Shown one piece after another: positions 51,618-61,070 of a stretch of 64,000 nt of DNA; the first letter of the stretch is position 1, and the number at the start of each line of letters is the position of its first letter. The notes under the pieces were generated by a model. It saw nothing but the letters and a program-made list of their open reading frames with translations. It was not told the DNA's origin and did not search any database. The stretch lies in the NCBI RefSeq assembly GCF_001514265.1, contig NZ_KQ948989.1:558001-622000 (forward strand). Reading direction: 5' to 3'. This DNA is from Streptomyces resistomycificus. GTDB taxonomy: Bacteria > Actinomycetota > Actinomycetes > Streptomycetales > Streptomycetaceae. The translations under genes and the position numbers were made by a program.

Positions 51618-52630
51618 TCACGGCAGCAGCCGCCTCTCCTTGGCGACCGCCACGGCGCCGGACCTCGTCTCCACGCCCAACTTGCCGTAGATCCGCCCGA
51701 GACGGGTCTTGACCGCCGCCTCGCTGATGAACAAAGCGCGTGTGATCTCCCGGTTGCCGAGCCCCCGCGCGAGCTGGCCCAGGATCTCGTGCTCGCGCGC
51801 GGAGAGGGTGGGGCGCGGGCTGCGTAGCCGGGTCATCAGCCGGTCGGCCACCGGGGCGGACAGGGCCGTGCGGCCGGACGCCGCGTCGCGGATCGCGGTG
51901 AACAGTTCGTCGGGCTGCTCCGCCAGCGGACATGCTCGCGGGCCGCGTCCGGGTCCGTGTCCCAGACACGTCCGGCGGCCAGGAGGAGCATCCGCTGGCT
52001 GGACAGCCCCTGCGCGAGGGTGTCGTGGATCTCGCCGGAGAGCCGCTGGCGTTCCGCGAGGACGCCCGCCCGCCGTTCGGTGACCGCGAGTTCGTGACGG
52101 GCACGGACCAAATCCTCGATCAGGACACGCTGCCTGGCCCCCTGACGCTGCAGATGCACCATCACGGCGGTGGCGACCGCGGCGAGGGCCGGCGGGGCGA
52201 CGACCATGTTGGGGTTCAGCGAGCCCTCACTGACGCGGACTTCGGAGGCGACGACCAGCGCGGTGAGCACGGCGGCCACCGGCACCGCGATGCGCGGGGG
52301 CAGGGCGTGCAGACCGGTGAACAGCAGTGGCATCGCGCACCAGGTGGCGCTCGGTGCGAGTACCAGCAGGACGATCCACACGGCGGACACCGAGCCCAGC
52401 CACACCAGATGACGTGTGGTGGGCGGCGAGCCGGGGCTCGGGGCCGGAGCCAGGAAGTGCCCCAGGACGTACACCAGGCAGAAGCCCGCGAAGAGTCCCA
52501 CCACCCAGCCGGTGTGCGCCCCGCCGTGGTCGCGGGTCAGGAAACGGGTGAACGAGGAGCCGAGCAGCAGGAAGAACGCGCCGTGAACGACTGCGCCCAG
52601 CCAGCGTTCTTCCGGATCGGTGTGTCTCAT
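51618..52630 (-). pseudogene. Deletion-fused remnant of a two-component system (histidine kinase N-terminus joined to response regulator C-terminus)
   Basis: From 52630 down to about 51945 the frame encodes a membrane histidine kinase: several hydrophobic helices, then a HisKA_3 phosphoacceptor region (RLSGEIHDTLAQGLSSQRML) ending at DPDAAREHV. No ATPase domain follows. The strand instead continues, in another frame, with EQPDELFTAIRDAASGRTAL, then a LuxR-type HTH (TLSAREHEILGQLARGLGNR, KTRLGRIYGKLG) to 51618. So the kinase ATPase domain and the response regulator receiver were lost, with the junction near 51925-51945, and the two ends are out of frame. The HTH part alone could start at 51851. 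Confidence 0.75.
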
Positions 52631-52981
52631 CCTCTGTGTCTAACGCCTCGGTCCCGGCACCGCATCAACCGATCGGCTGACCCGGCCGTCCCTCGAACCT
52701 CAGCCGGACCGCACCCGGTCGGCCGAACCGCCCGAAGCCTTCCCGCCCCCACACTTGAACCAGCCCCGGACCACTCGGCCCCACCCCTCGAAGAGCGGCC
52801 AGCGACCCGGGCCCAGCGACGCAGCCACCCAGACCAGCCACCCAGACCCAACGACCGAGACCCCAGCGGCCCACATCGCAGCGACCCAAACCCAGCGACG
52901 CTGGGTCCCAGAGCCGGCAGCCCACGGATCAGCCTCCACCCCGCCAGCCCCCGCCCCGACCCTCCTGGAAGGCAACCCGCC
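52631..52981. other. 351-bp intergenic region with repeats and a hairpin
   Basis: Near-direct repeats of 23 bp lie at 52800-52822 and 52879-52901 (both contain CAGCGACCC...CCCAGCGACGC, three mismatches). Overlapping the second, ACCCAGCG-A-CGCTGGGT (52890-52906) is a perfect palindrome. No gene was supported here. Confidence 0.5.
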
Positions 52982-53758
52982 ATGGCCACCAAGAAACCCA
53001 CCGTCAACCGGGCCGCCCTCGGCCACCGCATCGGCTACGCCCTGCGCCACCCCGACCGCGTCCCCCGTCACCTGGCCCGAGCCACCCGAGACCTGTGGCT
53101 GCGCCACCGCCACCCCGACCACGTCTCCTACTACCGCGCCGTGATGCGCTCCGACACCCGGGCCGACCCGGACGCGGCGGTCGGCAGCCGCAACCGTGAG
53201 CGGTGGCTCGCGCTGGGGGCGATGCAGTTCGACTACCTGATCGGCCACGGTCTGCGCCCCGAGCACCGCATGCTGGAGATCGGCTGCGGCAACCTGCGGG
53301 GCGGCTGGCGCTTCATCCGGCACCTGGAGCCCGGGCACTACTACGGCATCGACATCTCGCCCGACATCCTCATCGCCGCGCAGGACACCATCGTGGAGAT
53401 GGGCCTGCGCGGGCGGCTCCCCTTCCTGACCCCGGTCCGCGACCTGACGCTGCGGTTCCTGCCCGACGCCCACTTCGACGTGGTGCACGCCCACAGTGTC
53501 TTCTCGCACTCGCCCCTTCCGGTCATCGAGGAGTGCCTCGCCCACGTCGGCCGGGTGCTCGCGCCCGGCGGGTGGTTCGACTTCACCTTCGACCGCACGG
53601 AGAGGGAGGAGCACCACGTCCTGAGGGAGGACTTCTACTACCGCACCGAGACCCTGGTGGCCCTGGCGGAACGGCACGGCCTGCGGGCCCGCTTCATGGA
53701 CGACTGGGAGGAACTCCCGCACGGTCAGTCCAAGATCCGGGTGACCCACGGCCCCTGA
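52982..53758 (+). CDS. Class I SAM-dependent methyltransferase
   Basis: 258 aa. GGAAGG precedes the ATG. MLEIGCGNLRGGWRFIRHLE is the SAM-binding motif. Then YYGIDISPDIL, FDVVHAHSVFSH and VGRVLAPGGWFDFTF (motif III) follow. The N-terminus (ALGHRIGYALRHPDRVPRHL) is basic and may bind a partner or membrane surface. The substrate is unknown. It is flanked by repeat-rich non-coding DNA on both sides, so it is likely a single-gene unit. Confidence 0.87.
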   Translation: MATKKPTVNRAALGHRIGYALRHPDRVPRHLARATRDLWLRHRHPDHVSYYRAVMRSDTRADPDAAVGSRNRERWLALGAMQFDYLIGHGLRPEHRMLEIGCGNLRGGWRFIRHLEPGHYYGIDISPDILIAAQDTIVEMGLRGRLPFLTPVRDLTLRFLPDAHFDVVHAHSVFSHSPLPVIEECLAHVGRVLAPGGWFDFTFDRTEREEHHVLREDFYYRTETLVALAERHGLRARFMDDWEELPHGQSKIRVTHGP

Positions 53759-53769
53759 CCCAGGCTTCC

Positions 53770-53854
53770 GCGGCCGAGCCCCGGCGGTGCCCGCCGCCGT
53801 GAACAGGCGGCCGAGCCCCGGCGGTGTCTGCCGCCGTGAACAGCCCGGGGCTCG
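53770..53854. terminator. Duplicated 37-bp element with hairpins after the methyltransferase gene
   Basis: GCGGCCGAGCCCCGGCGG begins two copies at 53770 and 53807 (37-bp period, two substitutions). The second copy closes a larger hairpin: CGAGCCCCGG (53812-53821) pairs with CCGGGGCTCG (53845-53854). It follows the methyltransferase stop and probably acts as a terminator. The duplication of the hairpin is noted separately. Confidence 0.6.
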
Positions 53855-53917
53855 TACGCTGCTGGGCGTCGCATCCCGGCGTCGGCGGGCCACGGGAGCG
53901 GCGCTGCGAGGAGGAAC

Positions 53918-54496
53918 ATGCGGGTACGCAGGGGCAGGTTGCCGGCCGTGGCCGTGGCCGCGGTGATGGGCGTGCTGCAGGCCGTGGTGGCCTGTGCGGG
54001 GCCCGGAACAGTGGTGGACGAGGCCGACGGAAAGAGCGCGTCGCCGCCGGGCGTGCGGTTCGACGCGGAGGTCGCGCTGGCCGACGGCCGGCGGGTGGGC
54101 CTGTCGTACGCCGCCGGACGCGGGCTCCTGGAGCGGCACCGGGACGCCGGATCGGCGACCTGGAGCGAGCCGCACGTCGTGTACGGGACCAGGGCGGACC
54201 CGTGCCAGAGCATGACGGCCAAGGCGTTCGAGGACACGGTCGCCGTCATCGCGGACTGGGGCCCCTACTGTTCGGACGGCGAACCGCCGATGGAATCGGT
54301 CGCCGCGGTCGGCACCGGCAAGGACCTGTCCCGGTGGGACACCGATCTCACCAAGGAGTTCGACGGCTGGGAGAAGGTCACCGCCGACGGCGACTCGCGG
54401 CAGCTGCTCTTCACACGGGTCTCCACGCAGTGGCTGACACGGCTGCGCTGGAGCCGGACGGAGGGGTTCGCGGAGGTCGAGGAGGTCCCCCGCTGA
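53918..54496 (+). CDS. Putative lipoprotein / secreted protein
   Basis: 192 aa. The N-terminus MRVRRGRLPAVAVAAVMGVL is an export signal. The C in VVACAGPG could be a lipobox, but the -3/-1 residues (V-A-C) are only a marginal fit. The mature part is mostly beta (VALADGRRVGLSYAAGRG, SEPHVVYGTRADPCQSMTAK) with several Trp and a few Cys; a later Cys pair (DPCQS, PYCSD) may bond. I do not recognise the domain. The next gene begins 116 bp later. Confidence 0.65.
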   Translation: MRVRRGRLPAVAVAAVMGVLQAVVACAGPGTVVDEADGKSASPPGVRFDAEVALADGRRVGLSYAAGRGLLERHRDAGSATWSEPHVVYGTRADPCQSMTAKAFEDTVAVIADWGPYCSDGEPPMESVAAVGTGKDLSRWDTDLTKEFDGWEKVTADGDSRQLLFTRVSTQWLTRLRWSRTEGFAEVEEVPR

Positions 54497-54568
54497 GCCC
54501 CTTCGGCGACGTTCATCGTCGTCAGGGGGTTGTCCGCACAAACCCGGGCGCCTAGGCTCACACGCGGC

Positions 54569-54576
54569 AAGCGCTT
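54569..54576. promoter_or_regulatory. LacI-type operator-like site upstream of the second Gfo/Idh operon
   Basis: AAGCGCTT (perfect 8-bp palindrome, GCAAGCGCTTTC in context) lies 36 bp before the Gfo/Idh ATG at 54613. LacI/CcpA-type repressors commonly bind such AAGCGCTT cores. No LacI gene is adjacent. Confidence 0.4.
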
Positions 54577-54612
54577 TCTATGTGCGTCCGCAAGTTGTCC
54601 GAGGAGTACCGC

Positions 54613-55728
54613 ATGCCCCCGCTCCCAGCCCGCCGTCGCGTCGCCGTCGTCGGGACCGGCGCCATCGTCGGCGGCAGTCACCTGCCCGCCCTGAGAGCCC
54701 ACTCCGGCCGGGTGGAGCTGGTGGCCGCGGTCGATGTGGACCCGGACAGGCTCGACGCCTTCCGGGAGCTGGCGGGCGAGGACGTCGCCGGGTACACGTC
54801 GATGGACGCGATGCTGGACGCCGTACGCCCCGACCTGGTCCTCATCGGCACGCCGCCGTCCCTGCACCGGGAGCAGACGGTCGCCGCGCTGAAGGCGGGC
54901 GCCTGGGTGCTGTGCGAGAAGCCGCTGACCCTGTCGCTGGCCGAGTACGACGAGATCGCGGCGGCCGAGGAGGCCTCGGGTGCCTACGCCTCCGTCGTCT
55001 TCCAGCACCGCTACGGGTCCGGTGCCGCGCACGCCCGCGAGCTGATCGCGAGCGGTGAGCTGGGCGCCCCTCGGGTCGCGCACTGCCAGACCACCTGGCA
55101 CCGCGACGCCGCGTACTACGCGGTCCCGTGGCGGGGGAAGTGGTCCACCGAGGGCGGCGGCCCGACCATGGGGCACGGCATCCACCAGTACGACCTGCTG
55201 CTGCACCTGCTCGGCCCGTGGTCGGAGATCCGGGCCATGGCGGCGCGCCTGGTCCACGACACCGAGTCCGAGGACGTCTCGACGGCTCTCGTGCGGTTCG
55301 AGAACGGCGCCCTGGCCACCGTCGTCAACAGCGTGCTCTCGCCGGACGAGGTGAGCCGCCTCCGGATCGACTGCGCGGACGCCACGGTCGAGCTCACCCA
55401 CCTCTACGGCCACCGCAACGACGACTGGGTCTACACCCCGGCCCCGCATGTGCCCTCCGAACGCGCCGAGGCCTGGCGCAACCCCGCCTCGGACGTGCCC
55501 AGCTCCCACACCGCGCAACTGGGCGCCCTCCTCGATGCCCAGGACAACGGTGTCAGGCCGCCGAACAGCGGTCCCGAGGCCCGTGGCACCCTCGAGTTCG
55601 CCGCCGCCCTCTACAAGGCCGCCTTCACCGGCAGCCCGGTGCACGCGGGGGAGATCGCACCAGGCGACCCGTTCTACCCGGCCATGCACGGCGACCACCC
55701 CCACTGGGCCCCCAAGGAGCGCGCATGA
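54613..55728 (+). CDS. Gfo/Idh/MocA family oxidoreductase
   Basis: 371 aa from ATG 54613; GAGGAG lies upstream. VAVVGTGAIVGGSHLPAL is the NAD loop. LCEKPLTLSL carries the active-site Lys, and GGGPTMGHGIHQYDLLLHLL is the catalytic helix with a His. The ATGA overlap with the next gene couples the two. With the PmoA, cupin and DUF624 genes downstream it forms a four-gene sugar-catabolic unit, probably for a plant or fungal polysaccharide sugar. It is only distantly related to the Gfo/Idh protein at 38249. Confidence 0.88.
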   Translation: MPPLPARRRVAVVGTGAIVGGSHLPALRAHSGRVELVAAVDVDPDRLDAFRELAGEDVAGYTSMDAMLDAVRPDLVLIGTPPSLHREQTVAALKAGAWVLCEKPLTLSLAEYDEIAAAEEASGAYASVVFQHRYGSGAAHARELIASGELGAPRVAHCQTTWHRDAAYYAVPWRGKWSTEGGGPTMGHGIHQYDLLLHLLGPWSEIRAMAARLVHDTESEDVSTALVRFENGALATVVNSVLSPDEVSRLRIDCADATVELTHLYGHRNDDWVYTPAPHVPSERAEAWRNPASDVPSSHTAQLGALLDAQDNGVRPPNSGPEARGTLEFAAALYKAAFTGSPVHAGEIAPGDPFYPAMHGDHPHWAPKERA

Positions 55729-56651
55729 GCATCCGCGTCAGCCACGTCCACGGCGAACACATCGCGGTCCAGGCGGCGGACGGCACCGAGATCCTCCGCT
55801 ACGTCTACCGGCCCGACCCGGACGCCTTCGAGTCCCGCAAGCCCTACGCCCATCCGGTACGCACGCTCGGCGGCCGCACCGTCACCGGGTACCGACCGAA
55901 CGACCACCGCTGGCACAAGGGCCTGCAGATGACCGCGAGCCATCTGTCCGGCCAGAACTTCTGGGGCGGCAACTGCTATGTGCACGGCGAGGGTTATCTG
56001 CCCCTGCCCGAGCGCGTCGGCTCGATGCGGCACGACGGTTTCCCCGAGTTCACCGTGGAGGAGGGCCGGCTGGCCTTCACCGAGGAGCTCACCTGGGTGG
56101 AGAACGGCGGCGCGCGATGGGCACGTGAGGAGCGTGGTCTCGCCGTGCACTCGGTCGACGAGGAGGCCGGCTCCTGGGTGCTCGACTGGTCGATCCGCCT
56201 CACCAACCTCCGCGACGAGCCCCTCGCCTTCGGCTCGCCCACGACCGCGGGCCGCGAGATGGCCGGCTACACCGGACTGCAGTGGCGCGGCCCGCGCGAC
56301 TTCACCGGGGGAACCGTCTTCGCCCCGGGCGCCGACGTCGACGCCGACAAGCTGATGGGCACCCAGAGCCCCTGGCTCGCCTTCACCACCCAGCACGACG
56401 AGGTCGACGCGCACAGCACACTCGTCTTCGCCCACGCGCCCGAGAACCTCGACGCCGGGCGGGCCGTCCACGAGTCGCACTGGTTCGTGCGTTCCCAGCC
56501 GTTCCCGACGGTCGCGTTCTCCTGGGCGTTCTTCGAGGAGTTCGAGCTGCCGCCCGGCGAGTCCTTCGCGTACCGCTACCGGCTGGTCGTCGCCGACGGG
56601 GCCTGGGACCGGGAGCGGGTGGAGAAGCACCTGGAGGGCCTGTCGTGGTGA
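55725..56651 (+). CDS. PmoA-like family protein (DUF6807)
   Basis: 308 aa. The pattern is that of PmoA/DUF6807 proteins: RPYAHPVRTLGGRTVTGYRPN with NDHRWHKGLQMT, then GGNCYVHGEGY and EELTWVENGG. QPFPTVAFSWAFFEEFELPPG precedes the end. Conserved His residues in the first part suggest metal or substrate binding. Members sit in glycoside-degrading loci with Gfo/Idh genes, as here, but the reaction is unproven. The gene overlaps both neighbours by 4 bp. Confidence 0.83.
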   Translation: MSIRVSHVHGEHIAVQAADGTEILRYVYRPDPDAFESRKPYAHPVRTLGGRTVTGYRPNDHRWHKGLQMTASHLSGQNFWGGNCYVHGEGYLPLPERVGSMRHDGFPEFTVEEGRLAFTEELTWVENGGARWAREERGLAVHSVDEEAGSWVLDWSIRLTNLRDEPLAFGSPTTAGREMAGYTGLQWRGPRDFTGGTVFAPGADVDADKLMGTQSPWLAFTTQHDEVDAHSTLVFAHAPENLDAGRAVHESHWFVRSQPFPTVAFSWAFFEEFELPPGESFAYRYRLVVADGAWDRERVEKHLEGLSW

Positions 56652-57415
56652 GCGAGTCCGCGCGGGCCGAGCCCGCCCTCCCGCACCCCCTGCCCGGCGC
56701 GGTCGGTCTGTCCCACCTGAGCGCGTACGACTGGGAGGCCGCCGACGGGGTGTGCGGCGGCAGCCCGCACCTGCACCTGGTGTGCACGGAGGCGTACGTC
56801 GTCACCGGAGGCAGCGGCGCGGTCCAGACACTGAGCCCCGACGGCTACCGGGACATCCCCCTGAAACCGGGTTCGGTCGCCTGGTTCACGCCGGGCACCG
56901 TGCACCGTATGGTCCAGGGCGGCGATCTGCGCATCACCGTGCTGATGCAGAACAGCGGTCTGCCGGAAGCCGGGGACGCCGTCTTCACCTTCCCGGCCGA
57001 GATCCTCGCCGACCCCGACCGGTACGCGGCGGCGGCCACCCTGCCGCCCGGCACCGGGCCCGACACCGAGGCGGCGGCGCGGCGCCGCAGGGACCTCGCC
57101 GTCGAGGGCTACCTGACCCTGCGCGAAGCCCTGGTCGCCGGGGACGGCGGCCCGTACCGGGAGTTCCAGCGTGCCGCCGCCCGGCTGGTGCGCGCCAAGG
57201 TGCCGACCTGGCGGGAGCTGTGGCGGGCCGGCCCGCTGGCCACCGCCGAACGCACCGGCGTCCAGCTCGACGCGCTGGCGGCGGGCGAGCCGGCGTACCT
57301 CGACGAGGCCACCGCACACGAGACCGCGCCCACCCGGCTCGGCGGCTTCGGCATGTGCGGGCGGCGCGACGAGTACGCGCTGCCGGGGACCACGTTGCCG
57401 CACCAGGCCGAGTAA
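56648..57415 (+). CDS. Cupin-domain protein
   Basis: 255 aa from GTG 56648, overlapping the previous stop as GTGA. The cupin fold is seen in residues about 40-120: HLHLVCTEAYVVTGGSG, then PLKPGSVAWFTPGTVHRM with the metal-binding His pair. The C-terminal third is helical and unrecognised. Cupins in such operons can be sugar isomerases or sensors. It is the third gene of the Gfo/Idh unit. The mature function is not known. Confidence 0.8.
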   Translation: MSESARAEPALPHPLPGAVGLSHLSAYDWEAADGVCGGSPHLHLVCTEAYVVTGGSGAVQTLSPDGYRDIPLKPGSVAWFTPGTVHRMVQGGDLRITVLMQNSGLPEAGDAVFTFPAEILADPDRYAAAATLPPGTGPDTEAAARRRRDLAVEGYLTLREALVAGDGGPYREFQRAAARLVRAKVPTWRELWRAGPLATAERTGVQLDALAAGEPAYLDEATAHETAPTRLGGFGMCGRRDEYALPGTTLPHQAE

Positions 57416-57456
57416 CAGGACCGGCGCGGGAACCGGGCGAGGTCTTCGGACCCCGG

Positions 57457-58008
57457 ATGAGGCTCTTCGCCGACATGCTGAGCGTGGGCCTCGCGACGGC
57501 GGTGGCCTGTCTGCCGCTGGTCACCGCCCCGGCCGCGCTGTCGAGCGCGTGCGCGGTGCTGCGGGGTGCGGGGGAGGGGCAACCCGCCACCGCCGGAAGG
57601 TACTTCACGGTGCTGCGGCGCCGGCTGCGGGCCGGTGACCTGGCGGCGGGGGCCGTCGCCCTCGCGGGAGCGCTGCTGTTCGCCGCGGACCTCGCGTTGG
57701 CGGGGGCGGGGCTGCCGGGGGCGCCGCTGTTCGCGGTGGTGGCCGCGGCGGTCGGCGCCAGCGCCCTGGTGGTGGGTCTGCGGGCGTGTGCGCGCCCCGA
57801 GTCCCTCACCGACTGGCGGGCGGCACTGCGCGCGTCCGCGCGGGACGCCGTCGCGGATCCGGGCGGGTGTGCCCTGGTGCTGCCGGCGGTGGCGACGGCC
57901 GCCGTGTGCGCCTGGACGCTGGTGCCGCTGGCCTTCCTCGCCCCGGGACCGCTGGCGTTGGCGCTCACCGCCGTGGACGTCCGAGGAGCGGGTAGATCCA
58001 GGACCTGA
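57457..58008 (+). CDS. DUF624/YesL-like membrane protein
   Basis: 183 aa. Four or five hydrophobic segments are visible, such as SVGLATAVACLPLVTAPAAL and AGAVALAGALLFAADLALAGAG. DUF624 proteins often lie beside sugar-transporter and glycosidase operons; their role is not settled. The start is uncertain, since the frame continues upstream without a start codon, so the protein may begin at a non-standard site or the ATG at 57457. It ends the operon. Its tail contains the usual charged end (VDVRGAGRSRT). Confidence 0.62.
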   Translation: MRLFADMLSVGLATAVACLPLVTAPAALSSACAVLRGAGEGQPATAGRYFTVLRRRLRAGDLAAGAVALAGALLFAADLALAGAGLPGAPLFAVVAAAVGASALVVGLRACARPESLTDWRAALRASARDAVADPGGCALVLPAVATAAVCAWTLVPLAFLAPGPLALALTAVDVRGAGRSRT

Positions 58009-58112
58009 CGGCCCATTAGGGGACCTGCGGTGTAAAAGGGGGACGGGGTGTCGAACATCTTGTCATGAACCTGCGGCTCGACGGGCGGGCCGCGGTCTCA
58101 TGGAGGTGTGGA

Positions 58113-58565
58113 ATGCGCCGCAGACTCGCCACCGCTCTCGGCTCCTCGACCCTGGCCCTGATCACCGTCGTCGGCACCGCCGCGGTCGCCGACGCCGCCC
58201 CCGCCGACAAGCCGCAGGTCCTGTCCAACTGGACCCAGACCACCGCGTCGAGCTACAACGCCTGGGCCGCGGCCCGTGCGAACCAGTCCGCCTGGAGCGC
58301 GTACGCGTTCGACTGGACCACCGACTACTGCTCCTCCTCGCCGGACAACCCGTTCGGCTTCCCCTTCCAGATGTCCTGCGCCCGGCACGACTTCGGCTAC
58401 CGCAACCACAAGGCGGCGGGCGTTTTCAGCGCCAACAAGAGCCGCCTCGACAGCGCCTTCTACGAAGACCTCAAGCGGGTGTGCGCCGGCTACGGCGGCG
58501 GGACGAAGACGTCCTGCAACAGCACGGCGTGGACGTACTACCAGGCCGTGAAGGCCTTCGGCTGA
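58113..58565 (+). CDS. Secreted phospholipase A2 (prokaryotic type)
   Basis: 150 aa from ATG 58113; GGAGGTG lies just before it. A signal peptide (residues 1-29, cleavage after ADA) leaves a small mature enzyme. The catalytic pair is in CARHDFGYRN (His92, Asp93), and DYCS supplies a Cys to pair with another. The family hydrolyses the sn-2 ester of phospholipids with calcium, and is small, secreted and disulfide-bonded. A 19-bp perfect terminator follows it. It is convergent with the copper ATPase gene. Confidence 0.9.
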   Translation: MRRRLATALGSSTLALITVVGTAAVADAAPADKPQVLSNWTQTTASSYNAWAAARANQSAWSAYAFDWTTDYCSSSPDNPFGFPFQMSCARHDFGYRNHKAAGVFSANKSRLDSAFYEDLKRVCAGYGGGTKTSCNSTAWTYYQAVKAFG

Positions 58566-58567
58566 GG

Positions 58568-58608
58568 AAGTGCGTCCGGTCGGGCGCTGCGCCCGACCGG
58601 ACGCACTT
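58568..58608. terminator. Bidirectional terminator between phospholipase and copper ATPase
   Basis: A perfect 19-bp inverted repeat (58568-58586 with 58590-58608), loop CTG. The genes on either side converge on it, and its ends carry AA/TT, so it can stop both transcripts. Confidence 0.85.
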
Positions 58609-58610
58609 GC

Positions 58611-60860
58611 TCAGTCCGCCGCGCGGAACGAGCGCAGCCGCAGCGAGTTGCCGACGACGAACACCGACGAGAAGGCCATGGCCGCCCCGGCGAGCATCGG
58701 GTTGAGCAGTCCGGCCGCGGCGAGCGGCAGCGCGGCCACGTTGTAGGCGAAGGCCCAGAACAGGTTGGAGCGGATCGTGCCGAGCGTCCTGCGGGCGAGC
58801 CGCACGGCGTCGGCCGCGGTGCGCAGGTCGCCCCGCACCAGCGTGAGGTCACCCGCCTCGATCGCGGCGTCCGTGCCCGTCCCCATGGCCAGTCCCAGAT
58901 CGGCCTGGGCGAGGGCCGCCGCGTCGTTGACACCGTCACCGACCATCGCGACCGAACGGCCCTCGCGCTGAAGCCTCTTGACGACGTCGACCTTGTCCTC
59001 GGGCAGCACCTCGGCGATGACGTCCCCGGGCGCCACGCCGACCTCACGGGCCACCGACTCGGCCACCGCCCGGTTGTCGCCGGTCAGCAGGATCGGGGTC
59101 AGCCCCAGGGCGCGCAGCCGCGTGATCGCCTCGGCGCTGGTCTCCTTCACCGCGTCGGCGATCTCCAGGACCGCCCGCGCCTGCCCGTCCCAGGCGACGA
59201 CGACGGCCGTACGTCCGGCGGCCTCGGCCTCCTCCTTGGCCAGACCCAGCTCGGCCGGCAGTTCCATGGCCCAGTCGGCGAGCAGCCGTTCGCGGCCGGC
59301 GAGAACCGCGTGGCCGTCGACAACGCCCTGCACCCCCAGGCCGGGCACGTTCGCGAAGTCCCCGGGCGCGGGCAGCGACCCCAGCTTCTCCAGCGCTCCC
59401 CGGGCCACCGCGCGGGCGACCGGGTGCTCGGAGGCGTGCTCCAACGCCCCCGCCAGCCGCAGGACCTCGGCCTCTTCGGTGCCCTCGGCGGTGTGGACGG
59501 CCAGCAGGGTCATGCGGCCGGTGGTCACGGTTCCCGTCTTGTCGAGGACGACGGTGTCGACCTTGCGCGTCGACTCCAGTACCTCCGGGCCCTTGATGAG
59601 GATGCCGAGCTGCGCGCCGCGGCCGGTGCCGACCAGGAGCGCGGTCGGCGTGGCCAGCCCGAGGGCGCACGGGCAGGCGATGATCAGCACGGCCACGGCC
59701 GCGGTGAACGCCTCGGCCGCGTCTGCGCCGTTGCCGAGCCAGAACCCCAGGGTGCCCAGCGCGAGCGCGATCACGACCGGCACGAACACCCCCGAGATCC
59801 GGTCGGCGAGCCGCTGCGCGGCGGCCTTGCCGTTCTGCGCGTCCTCGACCAGCTTCGCCATCCGGGCCAGCTGGGTGTCGGCGCCCACACGGGTCACCTC
59901 CACCACGAGCCGACCGCCCGCGTTGACCGTCGCACCGGCGACCGGGTCGCCGACCCCGACCTCCACGGGTATGGACTCGCCGGTCAGCATGGAGGCGTCC
60001 ACGGCGGACGAGCCCTCGACGACCGTGCCGTCGGTGGCGATCTTCTCGCCGGGGCGGACCACGAAGCGGGTGCCGACCTCCAGATCGCCGACCGGGACGC
60101 GCCGCTCGCGCTCGCCGTCGAGGACCGTCACGTCCTTCGCGCCCAGTTCCAGCAGCGCCCTCAGCGCGGCGCCAGCCTTGCGCTTGGATCGGGCCTCGAA
60201 GTAGCGCCCCGCCAGGATGAAGGCGGTGACGCCGGCCGCGGCCTCCAGATAGAGGTTTCCGGCGCCGTCGCCACGCGCGATGGTCAGCTCGAAGGGGTGG
60301 GTCATGCCGGGCGTCCCCGCACTCCCGAGGAACAGCGCCCACAGCGACCAGCCGAAGGCGGCCGCCGTGCCGACCGAGATCAGAGTGTCCATCGTGGCCG
60401 CGCCGTGCCGGGCGTTGGTGAACGCGGCCCGGTGGAAGGGCCAGCCGGCGTAGGTCACCACGGGCGCCGCGAGCGTCAGCGACAGCCACTGCCAGTACTC
60501 GAACTGGAGGGCCGGGACCATGGCCATCGCGATGACGGGCACGGCCAGCACCACGGCGGTGACCAACCGCTCGCGCAGCGGCCGGAGTTCGTCGTCCGGC
60601 GGCCTCTCGTCGCTCTCGGGCTCGGGCGGCGCGGGTTCCTCCGCCGTGTAACCGGTCTTCTCGACGGTGGCTATCAGGTCCCGCACCAGGACGTCCCCAC
60701 GGTGGCTGACCCTGGCCTTCTCGGTGGCGTAGTTGACGGTGGCGGTGACGCCGTCCATCCGGTTGAGCTTCTTCTCGACACGCGCCGCGCACGAGGCACA
60801 GGTCATGCCGCCGATGACGAGCTCCGTCTCGACGCCGGTGCCGCTCGTGGTGGTGGTCAT
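58611..60860 (-). CDS. copA: Copper-translocating P1B-type ATPase (CopA)
   Basis: 749 aa from ATG 60860; GAGGAG lies upstream. The N-terminal HMA domain has [19 protein letters not shown] (Cys21, Cys24). [15 protein letters not shown] is the transmembrane CPC copper site. DKTGT is the phosphorylated Asp, and [10 protein letters not shown] the hinge. Eight membrane helices surround these. It exports Cu(I) with ATP. The gene lies beside CsoR-type boxes and the divergent copper-related protein gene, so it should respond to copper. Confidence 0.96.
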   Translation of the reverse strand: MTTTTSGTGVETELVIGGMTCASCAARVEKKLNRMDGVTATVNYATEKARVSHRGDVLVRDLIATVEKTGYTAEEPAPPEPESDERPPDDELRPLRERLVTAVVLAVPVIAMAMVPALQFEYWQWLSLTLAAPVVTYAGWPFHRAAFTNARHGAATMDTLISVGTAAAFGWSLWALFLGSAGTPGMTHPFELTIARGDGAGNLYLEAAAGVTAFILAGRYFEARSKRKAGAALRALLELGAKDVTVLDGERERRVPVGDLEVGTRFVVRPGEKIATDGTVVEGSSAVDASMLTGESIPVEVGVGDPVAGATVNAGGRLVVEVTRVGADTQLARMAKLVEDAQNGKAAAQRLADRISGVFVPVVIALALGTLGFWLGNGADAAEAFTAAVAVLIIACPCALGLATPTALLVGTGRGAQLGILIKGPEVLESTRKVDTVVLDKTGTVTTGRMTLLAVHTAEGTEEAEVLRLAGALEHASEHPVARAVARGALEKLGSLPAPGDFANVPGLGVQGVVDGHAVLAGRERLLADWAMELPAELGLAKEEAEAAGRTAVVVAWDGQARAVLEIADAVKETSAEAITRLRALGLTPILLTGDNRAVAESVAREVGVAPGDVIAEVLPEDKVDVVKRLQREGRSVAMVGDGVNDAAALAQADLGLAMGTGTDAAIEAGDLTLVRGDLRTAADAVRLARRTLGTIRSNLFWAFAYNVAALPLAAAGLLNPMLAGAAMAFSSVFVVGNSLRLRSFRAAD

Positions 60861-60912
60861 CGCTGCTCCTCTGGTCGTCCCCGCCGCGGATCCAGGACCC
60901 GCGGTCGACACG

Positions 60913-61014
60913 GATACGGGGTGGGGGTATCGTGCGTCCCATCTCCTGTATACCCCCAGTGGGTATGTGGAGCAAGTTCTCCCAGAGCTTGACTTGATAC
61001 CCCCTAGGGGTATC
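60913..61014. promoter_or_regulatory. Three CsoR-type copper operator boxes
   Basis: GATAC...GTATC (60913-60931), ATACCC-CCAGT-GGGTAT (60950-60966) and GATACCCC-CTA-GGGGTATC (60996-61014) all have the TACCCC/GGGGTA pattern bound by CsoR in actinobacteria. They lie between the divergent copA and the His-rich protein gene, so one repressor should govern both. The last one is nearly perfect over 19 bp. Confidence 0.85.
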
Positions 61015-61070
61015 GTGAGCTGTATCGAGGCCTCGCCGGAGCCCGGGGCCGTGTCTCCGAGGAGCCGACC

